DNA from: Candidatus Tenebribacter burtonii
Lineage (GTDB): Bacteria; Cloacimonadota; Cloacimonadia; Cloacimonadales; TCS61
Direction of reading: 5' to 3'
Assembly (NCBI GenBank): GCA_030765625.1
Contig: JAVCCF010000116.1
Coordinates: forward strand, 1 to 37,598
DNA: 37,598 nucleotides
The notes below the pieces were generated by a model, which saw only the letters and a list, made by a program, of their open reading frames with translations, made no database searches and was not told the origin of the DNA. Shown piece after piece: positions 8,390-15,442 of the stretch (positions within the stretch are counted from its first letter, which is position 1; each line of letters opens with the position of its first letter). The translations under genes were made by a program, and so were the position numbers.

Positions 8390-8435
8390 CCTGAAATTGC
8401 TAAATATATGTTAAAATTGAGAGAAGCGATTGCAG
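8390..8435. repeat. Palindromic unit P, copy A2
   Basis: Left arm CCTGAAATTGCT and right arm AGCGATTGCAGG pair over 12 positions with one G-T pair and one mismatch, around a 22-base AT-rich loop. Confidence 0.8.
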
Positions 8436-8491
8436 GATATTTATTTTGCTTGTCAAAAAAACAAAATAATAACTCCAAAATTGGTTTTAAT

Positions 8492-8520
8492 TTGACATTA
8501 ATATACTATCCATTTTAAAA
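8492..8520 (+). promoter_or_regulatory. Tentative promoter for the methyltransferase gene
   Basis: TTGACA at 8492-8497 is consensus; 17 bp downstream lies TTAAAA (8515-8520), a poor -10. A TATACT at 8502-8507 could instead pair with TTGGTT at 8481 over a 15-bp spacer. Either would transcribe the gene at 8553, which has its own AAGGAAA ribosome-binding site. Confidence 0.3.
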
Positions 8521-8552
8521 AGAACGTAGAAACTTTAAACAAGGAAATAATT

Positions 8553-9410
8553 ATGAACAAACTCTATTTCGGTGATAACCTGGAAATAATGAAAGAGCTA
8601 CTTAAACAAAATCCAAATGGCTTCATTGATCTTATCTATATCGATCCACCTTTCAACAGCAAACGCAATTATAATGTTCTTTATGAAAGCATCGACATGG
8701 AAGATACAAAAGCACAAAAGCAGGCTTTTGCAGATACATGGAGCAATGTAAGCTACCTCGATACTCTTCGTGAAATTCAGGACATCAATATGGATCTTTA
8801 TGAATTTATCAATGCTCTCGATAAAATCAACATCTCCAAAAGTGCAATTTCCTATCTCGCTACCATGGGAATCCGTATCTGGCACATGCATAAATTATTA
8901 AAAAAAACAGGCAGCTTCTATTTGCACTGCGATCCAACTATGAGTCACTATCTTAAGATTACGTGTGATTTGATATTTGGAGAATCAAATTTCAAAAATG
9001 AAATAACTTGGCAAAGAACCAATGCTCATAGTGATTCAAAATCTTATGCTAGTACAAATGACATAATCATGTTTTATGTAAAATCTAAATCCTATATTTT
9101 TAATCTTCAACACAGACCATATTCAGAAAATTACATTAAAAAATATTACAAACATTTTGATAAAAATAAAAGACAGTTTCTTGATAGAGATTTAACAGCA
9201 GGAGGATTATCGGGTGGAGGATATGAATATACATGGAAAGGAGTTACGAAAACTTGGCGATGTCCACAAACCACGATGGAGAAATACCAAGCTGAGAATA
9301 GAATTTATTATACATCAAAAGGAACTCCAAGATTGAAACAATTTTTAGATGAGATGCCAGGAGTGCCGATCAATAATAATTGGATAGATATTAGTCCGAT
9401 AAATTCTTAG
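8553..9410 (+). CDS. N-terminal fragment of the methyltransferase-nuclease (motif IV and target-recognition region)
   Basis: This 285-aa product is what would be made if translation ends at the TAG. It keeps the catalytic DPPF loop and the presumed target-recognition segment (about residues 150-285, including KNEITWQRTNAHSDSKSYA and WRCPQTTMEKYQ), but lacks the AdoMet-binding motif I, so it should have no methyltransferase activity alone. The start is supported by AAGGAAA 7 bases upstream and by the typical opening MNKLYFGDNLEIMKEL. Confidence 0.75.
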   Translation: MNKLYFGDNLEIMKELLKQNPNGFIDLIYIDPPFNSKRNYNVLYESIDMEDTKAQKQAFADTWSNVSYLDTLREIQDINMDLYEFINALDKINISKSAISYLATMGIRIWHMHKLLKKTGSFYLHCDPTMSHYLKITCDLIFGESNFKNEITWQRTNAHSDSKSYASTNDIIMFYVKSKSYIFNLQHRPYSENYIKKYYKHFDKNKRQFLDRDLTAGGLSGGGYEYTWKGVTKTWRCPQTTMEKYQAENRIYYTSKGTPRLKQFLDEMPGVPINNNWIDISPINS

Positions 9411-10157
9411 GCTCAAGAGCGACTTGGTTATCCCACCCAAAAACCGGAAGCACTTTTAGAAAGGATAATCGAAGCCAGTTCCAATGAGGGAGACGTAGTT
9501 GCAGATTTTTTTTGTGGTTGCGGTACAGCAATTTCCGTAGCACAAAAATTAAAACGCAAATGGGTTGGAGTGGATATTTCTCACCTTGCTGTAAAACTCA
9601 TCACAAAAAGATTGATGGATGCTTATGGAATTGGTGTTCGTAAAACATTCGAGATCTTTGGTTTTCCACAGGATATTGCTTCTGCCAAAGAATTGGCAAC
9701 AGCAACCAGAAAAGGTCGTTTGAAGTTTGAAGAGTGGATAATCGAAGTTATGCTTCATGGTGTTCTAAATGAGAAGAAGAACCAAACTGGATTTGACGGA
9801 TATTTAACTCTTGATATGCCCTGGAAGAAAGAATTTGTTCTCATCGAAGTTAAAAGCGGTAATGCCAATTTGCAGCAGGTAAATCATTTCATTCAAACAA
9901 TTAAAAATAGAGAAGCAGTAATGGGAATTTTTGTTTGTTTTGCAGAACAAGTTACAGATGGAATGAAACAGGCTTCCAAAAGAGAAGGATTTTATTTAGA
10001 GCAGAATTTCGGCAGAAAATTTGAGAAGCTGCAGATAATTACTGTCGAAGATCTTTTAGAAGATAAATTGCCGAACTTTCCACCTGCTGAAAACATAACT
10101 TTCAAGAAAGCGGTAAAGAGTAAAGAGACAGATTTAGAACAGGAAATTGAAATGTAA
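9411..10157 (+). CDS. C-terminal fragment of the methyltransferase-nuclease (motif I and nuclease domain)
   Basis: In-frame sequence after the TAG encodes AQERLGYPTQKPEALLERII, motif I (FCGCG), VGVDISHLAVKLI and the nuclease-like domain. The only start codon I see shortly after the TAG that would give a long product is a GTG at 9570, which has no convincing ribosome-binding site and would exclude motif I. Separate production of a free nuclease domain is therefore possible but poorly supported. The frame stops six bases before the right-hand repeat copy. Confidence 0.55.
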   Translation, partial: AQERLGYPTQKPEALLERIIEASSNEGDVVADFFCGCGTAISVAQKLKRKWVGVDISHLAVKLITKRLMDAYGIGVRKTFEIFGFPQDIASAKELATATRKGRLKFEEWIIEVMLHGVLNEKKNQTGFDGYLTLDMPWKKEFVLIEVKSGNANLQQVNHFIQTIKNREAVMGIFVCFAEQVTDGMKQASKREGFYLEQNFGRKFEKLQIITVEDLLEDKLPNFPPAENITFKKAVKSKETDLEQEIEM

Positions 10158-10245
10158 ATTCATTAACCTTGCAAGGGCTTCTTTCAAGACTTCTTAGGAA
10201 GTTAGCCCTTTTAAGGTTTCTTTCATTTAGTCTTATTAATCCAAT

Positions 10246-10292
10246 CCTGAAATTGCTAAGTTGTATGTTAAATTGAGAGAAGCGATTGCAGG
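10246..10292. repeat. Palindromic unit P, copy B1
   Basis: CCTGAAATTGCT at 10246-10257 and AGCGATTGCAGG at 10281-10292 form the 12-position imperfect stem; the loop differs from the other copies by a few substitutions and an indel. Confidence 0.8.
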
Positions 10293-10430
10293 ATAGATTA
10301 TTCTCATTCCTAACTTTCCAATTGGGAATGGGAGAACTCTAAGAAATATCTATTACTAATGAAACGGAAACTTCACAATATTTCATCTTCCCAAGCAGAA
10401 ACTTAGGAAGTAGATTCTTGATATTCCAAC

Positions 10431-10478
10431 CCTGAAATTGCTAAATTGTATGTTAAAATTGAGAGAAGCGATTGCAGG
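10431..10478. repeat. Palindromic unit P, copy B2
   Basis: Same arms as copies A2 and B1. It ends 12 bp beyond the stop codon of the minus-strand ATP-grasp gene. Confidence 0.8.
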
Positions 10479-10489
10479 GTTTAATTTAT

Positions 10490-11608
10490 CTACAACCCCT
10501 TCTTCACCGGTACAAAAAAATCATTGAATTCGGTTTTGAGAAGACGCTGCAAAGATACTGAACAATCATCTTTGATATAAGCAATTGAGAATGCCGGATT
10601 CTCTTTGTAATCTATCTCCACATAATGAAGTGTATTTCCTAGATAATGCAGATATGCTTCATCATCCGGTGTATAAGTCTTCACGTCGATATCAGTTCCA
10701 TTATATCCCAAAACCCAGCCAAAATAATTCTCGTTTCTTATGCCCCATATTTTTTGCCAGTTTGGTTTATAATTATTAAAGAAAGCATTGAATGGATTAA
10801 ACCCAAAAGCATGATATGTAAGATCAGATAAACCAAACCCTCCGTATCTTAATGGATTCATTTCTACCGGAATTAGTGCATCATTTTCCAATTTAAATTC
10901 TGCATGTATTGGAAAATTAGTGATCTTTAAATTTTGGTTCAATTCAATAAATATCACCTTTAGCCTGTCGTAATAATTTTCGAAGATATTCTTATTTGTA
11001 TAATAAAGTACGTGGGAATATTCATTTTTTTCAGGAATTGGATGGTGATAGATATTCATTATCTCAGGTTTTCCGTTATCATTGAAATACATATCTACAG
11101 CATATTCTTCACCTTTAATAAATTGTTCAACTATCAGTTCGTTTTTAGATAAAACACTCTCCGAAAAATAACGTGTGTTTTCTGCAAGCTCACTGCGGAT
11201 TTCTTTTGCCAATTCAGAAATGTTAGTTTGTATATTCAATTCTTTTACAGCAGTCCCAAAAAATCCTTTAATTGGTTTAACAATATATTTTTTTTTACGA
11301 TTCAATTTAATATTTTTCAACTCGTTAATTGTAGTTTTTGCAAAGAAGAAATCAGGGTAAATATTGCTCAACAACTCTCGGAATTTATGTTTATTCTTAA
11401 GCATATTCACAGCATTAATAAAAGATCTATCCTCTGATCTTTCCAAGATAATTTCAAGTGCACTTTCAGTGGGAGCATAAACCTTATCACCAGTTTTAAT
11501 GATCAGGTTTGAATTTTTAAATTCACCTTCAGTTAGTATTTTTACAGTTGTATCAATTTTGGTTACAAGCTCAGAAATATAACCTTTACCAGTAATTATA
11601 TAATTCAT
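10490..11608 (-). CDS. ATP-grasp domain protein of unknown substrate
   Basis: A 372-aa protein with the ATP-grasp layout: a small N-terminal alpha/beta domain (MNYIITGKGYISELV), the ATP-binding lysine strand (KKYIVKPIKGFFGTAV, about residues 103-118), the hinge (ELIVEQFIKGEEYAVDMYF) and the magnesium-binding end (HAEFKLE...LIPVEMNPLRYGG, with Glu and Asn as likely ligands). ATP-grasp enzymes join a carboxylate to an amine or thiol through an acyl-phosphate. There is no neighbouring biosynthetic gene, so a specific reaction cannot be named. The start follows a GAGGT site. The gene converges on the methyltransferase across repeat copy B and diverges from the peptidase operon. A PurK/carbamoyl-phosphate-type role is unlikely because the accompanying domains are missing. 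Confidence 0.85.
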   Translation of the reverse strand: MNYIITGKGYISELVTKIDTTVKILTEGEFKNSNLIIKTGDKVYAPTESALEIILERSEDRSFINAVNMLKNKHKFRELLSNIYPDFFFAKTTINELKNIKLNRKKKYIVKPIKGFFGTAVKELNIQTNISELAKEIRSELAENTRYFSESVLSKNELIVEQFIKGEEYAVDMYFNDNGKPEIMNIYHHPIPEKNEYSHVLYYTNKNIFENYYDRLKVIFIELNQNLKITNFPIHAEFKLENDALIPVEMNPLRYGGFGLSDLTYHAFGFNPFNAFFNNYKPNWQKIWGIRNENYFGWVLGYNGTDIDVKTYTPDDEAYLHYLGNTLHYVEIDYKENPAFSIAYIKDDCSVSLQRLLKTEFNDFFVPVKKGL

Positions 11609-11758
11609 CCAATACCTCGATTTTTTTCTTGTTGCTAACTTTCTTAGATAGATTTTTGTGTCAAAAGGAAAAGAGAAATTTTTGATTTATTAATAATTTA
11701 TGGAATAATTAATGCATTTAAGAAAGATAATAATTAATATATAAACGGAGGAAATTTA

Positions 11759-14700
11759 ATGAAAAGATTGTTTATTGTGTTGTTGTTATGCTTAGTTTTT
11801 GTCAGTACGGCTTTTGCTTGGCGAGATAATGAAATGGAAGTTCGAGTATTTTACAATAATGATTCAGAACTTGAAAAATTAATAAACCTTCAACCTGAGG
11901 GTGATATTTATCCAAATGGAGAAGCTTTGATATATTTGATTCCTTCCGAATATGAAGCACTGAAAAAGACCGGTCTTAAATATCAGATTGAAAGAGAAAA
12001 TGTAAAAACCTATGCTGAAAATTTCTGGCAATCACAGGATAATACAAGAGAAGTTTATCATACTTATTCCGAGATCGTAGCTCTTGCAGATAGTCTGGCA
12101 ACTACGTTCCCAGATATTTGTGAAAAGTATCTATTTGGCACTTCCGTGCAGGGAAGAGAACTTGGCGCTCTTAAAATAAGTGATAACGTTTCCCTGGATG
12201 AGAATGAAGCAGAAGTAATGTTCGACGGAGGTATTCACGGTGATGAAATAGGATGTGCTGAAAACTGTATTCGCTTTGCTCGTGATCTGTGTCGTGATTA
12301 CAGTATCGATCCGGATGTTACTTATCTGGTGGATAACCGTGAGATCTGGATATATTACATGGTAAATCCTGATGGTCGTGTGATGGATCAACGCTATAAT
12401 GCCAATGGAGTTGATCTAAATCGTGACTCCGGTTATATGTGGGACGGCTGGGGTGGAAGTTCAGGAGCCTATTCTCAACTCGAATCAAAAGCGCTCAGGG
12501 ATTGTCATTACAATCGGCAATTTGTGGTTCATACTACTTATCACAGTGGTACGGAATATATTTCGCACCCATGGAGTTATCGTTCTGATCAATGTCCTGA
12601 TTATGCACATATTAACCAACTTGCAGGTGAATACTCTTCTTCTTCCGGCTATGCAAATATGCAATATGGGCAAGGATGTACGGGAATGTACCCGATCAAT
12701 GGTAGTACGAAAGATACCAATTATGGAATGATGGGTGCCATTAGTTGGTCGATGGAAATTTCTTATAGCAAACATCCTGCAGCCAGCCAGATCATGATGT
12801 ATTACAATTATAATAAACCGGCAATGCTCAGTATGATCGAACATTCCGGTTACGGTTTGGAAGGTATTGTAACTGATGTCAATTCTGGAGATCCAGTAAC
12901 AGCTACAATTTTTATTAATGACTATTTCCCTTGTTATTCCGATCCATCTGTGGGTGATTATCACAAATATGTTCTTCCTGGAACTTATGATATTACTGTA
13001 GTAGCCAATGGTTATGAAACACAAATAATAACTGGAGTTGTAGTTACGGCAGGAAATGCAACTTCCACAGATTTTCAGCTTCAATCGGAAACTGGACATT
13101 ATATTTATAAAATTTCAGCTTCCCGGATACCCGACAATAATACAGTCGATGAAGGTGATACACCTGGTGTTATTGGAGCACCTGATAACAGAAATTATTC
13201 TATTGGAAAAAATGGCTGGATCATTGTAGATATGCAGTATCCTATTCCTGATGGAGCTGGTAATGACCTGATTGTTCATGAGGGTGATACTTCTGCCGAA
13301 AGTTATTCAGTATTTGCCGGAGAGACAATTGATGGACCTTGGATGCCACTGGGTGATGGAAACGGAACAACAGAATTTGATTTAGCAAACGGGAATCTTT
13401 TTGAAGCTCAGTTTATAAAGATAGTTGATGATGGGGATGGTGTTCAAACTGCACCTGATGCAGGATTTGATCTGGATGCTATTGAAACAATTGGTGAAGT
13501 TGGCGGAGTTTACATTGCTTTTCTTGGCTTTGAATTAAATGAAATAATTGGGAATAATAACGGTTATATAGATCCTGGAGAAACTATCGATATGCTGGTA
13601 ACAATTCGCAATAATGGTGATCAGCTTGCCGAAAATGTAGAAGGTTTACTTTCCACAAATTCAGGTTTTGTTACGATGAATAATGATGATATTATTTTTG
13701 GGGATATGACCCCTGGACAGGAAGTATCCGGTATCTTCACTTTTACAGTAGGTGTTGTTACTCCGATTGGTGAGCTTCTTACGTTTAACATGGAAATTAT
13801 AGCTAATACCGGAATTTATACAACGAATTTTAATATTGCCTGCATGGTAGGAATTGCCATTGAAGACTTTGAAACAAATAATTTTCAGAGTTTTGACTGG
13901 GAATTTACTGGGAATGCGGACTGGATAATTTCATCTGACTCATACGAAGGTTCTTACAGTGCAAAATCTGGAGCGATACCCAATAATTCATCAACTGCAT
14001 TATTGCTGACAACTGAAGTTGTTGCAGATGGAGATATCAGCTTTTACAGGAAAGTGTCCTCAGAGGAAAATTGGGACTTTTTCAGCTTCTATGTTGATAA
14101 TTCACAACTTGGTTCCTGGAGTGGAACAAGTGGCTGGGTTGAAGAATCATATCCAGTAACTGCAGGAATTCATACTTTCAAATGGGAATATACTAAAGAT
14201 ACTTCTACTAGTAATGGTAGTGACTGTGGATGGGTAGATTATATTGTATTCCCACCAATAAGTATTGAAGGAGATATGGGCTCAGTTCAAGGTATAGTAA
14301 CCGATGCTAATTCTGGTTTACCGATCGAAGAGGCTGATATTGCTGGAATGACATTCAGCGGCGCTGATGGAAGTTATACATTTGACATAATTCCAGGAAC
14401 ATACAATTTTACTTGTACTGCAGATGATTATTATGACCTAACAATGGAAGATGTGGTGGTTGAAGAAAACCTGACAACAGATCTTAACTTTGCAATGGTT
14501 CCACATCCTCCTCTGAATCCACCTGTAAATGTGGATGCAGTTATTGAAAACTACAACGATGTTGTTATAACATGGGATACTCCAACTATAGAAAGTACTA
14601 ATAATACAATCGGTAGAATTGCCAAAAATAGTTCACATGAAATTCTTAGAACAAAAAACACAAATATGAACAACACACGTGATCTGATTGGATACAAAGT

Positions 14701-15430
14701 ATATCGTGATGGAGTTGAAATTGTAGAAATAACAGATCCATTACTTTTAACTTATACAGATGAATCTTTAGATGCAGGTGATTATGAATTTTACGTAACA
14801 GCTGTTTATGATGAAGGGGAATCAGTACCTTCTAATATTGAACCTATTACAATAATATTATCTGCACCACAGAACACACAAGCTGTAAGTCAGGAACAAA
14901 ATATTCTTGTAACTTGGGATGAACCTGCATACAGGTCGTTTTCTCATTATAAAGTATATCGAGATCTTGTTATGATAACAGATGATATCATGGAAGTTTC
15001 CTACCTGGATCTTGATGTACCGAATGGAACTTATACTTATAACGTCAGAGCAGTCTATAGCGGTGGTTACCAATCTGCTTTATCATCAGATGCAGTTATA
15101 GAGCATTTTCAGACTAATGCTGATGGATTATCTATCCCAGGGGTTACTGAACTTTCAGAAATTTATCCCAATCCTTTCAATCCATGCACAACAATTTCTT
15201 ACAGCTTAGAGTTAGATGCCATGGTTAATATTTCAGTTTTCAATATTAAGGGGCAGAAAGTGCGGACTTTAGTAGATGAAAAACTTAATACCGGCTATCA
15301 TCAAGTAGTATGGAAAGGAAAAAATGAATATGGAAAGCAAGTTTCCAGTGGTGTCTATTTTGTTATCATGGATTCCAAAGATGAAGGGATTGATTATACA
15401 AGCGTGAAAAAAATAATACTATTAAAATAA
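11759..15430 (+). CDS. Secreted M14 zinc carboxypeptidase with Fn3-like and C-terminal sorting modules
   Basis: A 1223-aa exported peptidase. Signal peptide 1-20 (ends AFA). The M14 domain (about 105-365) keeps the zinc ligands His160-x-x-Glu163 (GGIHGDE) and His262 (TTYHSG), the substrate-binding NPDGR (203-207) and NRD (from Asn221), and the catalytic Glu333 (SMEIS). After it come a carboxypeptidase regulatory-like fold (GLEGIVTDVNSG), a CARDB/discoidin-like region, another regulatory-like repeat (VQGIVTDANSG), two Fn3-like domains, and a final sorting domain starting IYPNPFNPCTTISYS and ending KKIILLK. Such endings direct secretion or surface attachment in the FCB group (type IX secretion-like). 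GGAGG precedes the ATG. The C25 peptidase gene follows after 12 bp, so the two form an operon. Confidence 0.9.
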   Translation: MKRLFIVLLLCLVFVSTAFAWRDNEMEVRVFYNNDSELEKLINLQPEGDIYPNGEALIYLIPSEYEALKKTGLKYQIERENVKTYAENFWQSQDNTREVYHTYSEIVALADSLATTFPDICEKYLFGTSVQGRELGALKISDNVSLDENEAEVMFDGGIHGDEIGCAENCIRFARDLCRDYSIDPDVTYLVDNREIWIYYMVNPDGRVMDQRYNANGVDLNRDSGYMWDGWGGSSGAYSQLESKALRDCHYNRQFVVHTTYHSGTEYISHPWSYRSDQCPDYAHINQLAGEYSSSSGYANMQYGQGCTGMYPINGSTKDTNYGMMGAISWSMEISYSKHPAASQIMMYYNYNKPAMLSMIEHSGYGLEGIVTDVNSGDPVTATIFINDYFPCYSDPSVGDYHKYVLPGTYDITVVANGYETQIITGVVVTAGNATSTDFQLQSETGHYIYKISASRIPDNNTVDEGDTPGVIGAPDNRNYSIGKNGWIIVDMQYPIPDGAGNDLIVHEGDTSAESYSVFAGETIDGPWMPLGDGNGTTEFDLANGNLFEAQFIKIVDDGDGVQTAPDAGFDLDAIETIGEVGGVYIAFLGFELNEIIGNNNGYIDPGETIDMLVTIRNNGDQLAENVEGLLSTNSGFVTMNNDDIIFGDMTPGQEVSGIFTFTVGVVTPIGELLTFNMEIIANTGIYTTNFNIACMVGIAIEDFETNNFQSFDWEFTGNADWIISSDSYEGSYSAKSGAIPNNSSTALLLTTEVVADGDISFYRKVSSEENWDFFSFYVDNSQLGSWSGTSGWVEESYPVTAGIHTFKWEYTKDTSTSNGSDCGWVDYIVFPPISIEGDMGSVQGIVTDANSGLPIEEADIAGMTFSGADGSYTFDIIPGTYNFTCTADDYYDLTMEDVVVEENLTTDLNFAMVPHPPLNPPVNVDAVIENYNDVVITWDTPTIESTNNTIGRIAKNSSHEILRTKNTNMNNTRDLIGYKVYRDGVEIVEITDPLLLTYTDESLDAGDYEFYVTAVYDEGESVPSNIEPITIILSAPQNTQAVSQEQNILVTWDEPAYRSFSHYKVYRDLVMITDDIMEVSYLDLDVPNGTYTYNVRAVYSGGYQSALSSDAVIEHFQTNADGLSIPGVTELSEIYPNPFNPCTTISYSLELDAMVNISVFNIKGQKVRTLVDEKLNTGYHQVVWKGKNEYGKQVSSGVYFVIMDSKDEGIDYTSVKKIILLK

Positions 15431-15442
15431 TTGGAGGAAAAA

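Larger units (their letters stand above)
8123..8435. repeat. Compound hairpin repeat, copy A (direct repeat left of the methyltransferase)
   Basis: This ~313-bp block recurs in the same orientation at 10163-10478. It includes a 59-bp identical stretch (8347-8405 equals 10388-10446). Parts in order: hairpin H1 (AACCTTGAAA at 8125 with TTTCAAGGTT ending 8178); palindromic unit P (8206-8250, right arm decayed); a TTCCTAAC...TTGGGAA arm (about 8266-8287); a perfect small hairpin TGAAGC-GGAA-GCTTCA (8319-8334); the inverse TTCCCAA...TTAGGAA arm (8347-8368); and a second unit P (8390-8435). No ORF is present. With the next 117 bp it fills the gap between the RND and methyltransferase genes. Confidence 0.9.
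8553..10157 (+). pseudogene. Beta-class DNA methyltransferase fused to PD-(D/E)XK nuclease, interrupted by in-frame TAG
   Basis: One continuous 535-codon frame apart from a TAG at 9408-9410 (codon 286). Motif IV DPPF (Asp31-Phe34) comes first and the AdoMet-binding motif I (ADFFCGCGTA, Asp318-Ala326) comes last, the order of beta-class N6-adenine or N4-cytosine methyltransferases. The C-terminal part (about codons 392-505) resembles the Mrr-like nuclease fused to such enzymes, with Asp415 (GFDG) and Glu432-x-Lys434 (IEVKSG) as a PD-(D/E)XK active site, then QIITVEDLLEDKLPNFPP. The family sequence I recall around the stop is INSQAxERLGYPTQKP; here it is INS-stop-AQERLGYPTQKP, so a CAG to TAG change is the simplest explanation. 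A sequencing error, a fresh nonsense mutation or readthrough are all possible. The rest of the frame is undecayed. Confidence 0.8.
10163..10478. repeat. Compound hairpin repeat, copy B (direct repeat right of the methyltransferase)
   Basis: Second copy of the block at 8123-8435, filling nearly all of the space between the convergent methyltransferase and ATP-grasp genes. H1 pairs AACCTTGCAAGGGCT (10165-10179) with AGCCCTTTTAAGGTT (10204-10218). Copy A pairs best in the outer part of this stem, while copy B also pairs in the inner GGGCT/AGCCC part. Two intact P units follow (10246-10292 and 10431-10478), flanking the inverted TTCCTAA...TTGGGAA arms. It could serve as a two-way terminator for the converging genes, although T tracts are short. 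Confidence 0.9.

Noticed and set aside
9408-9410. TAG reassigned to glutamine (alternative genetic code)
   Set aside because: TAG is the ordinary stop of several intact genes here (the RND transporter, the pilin, pilM, pilQ), so general reassignment is not possible; a site-specific event remains open.
8206-10478. P-unit copies as a CRISPR array
   Set aside because: Only four copies, in two pairs 138-184 bp apart, with homologous sequence between them and no cas genes. They are palindromic intergenic repeats.
8123-10478. Composite transposon or insertion sequence
   Set aside because: No transposase ORF and no target duplication; the repeats hold no coding frame.
12131-13099. Long antisense frames inside the M14 peptidase, and similar ones inside the RND and pilus genes
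   Set aside because: They mirror well-supported genes, have no ribosome-binding sites and no recognisable protein features.
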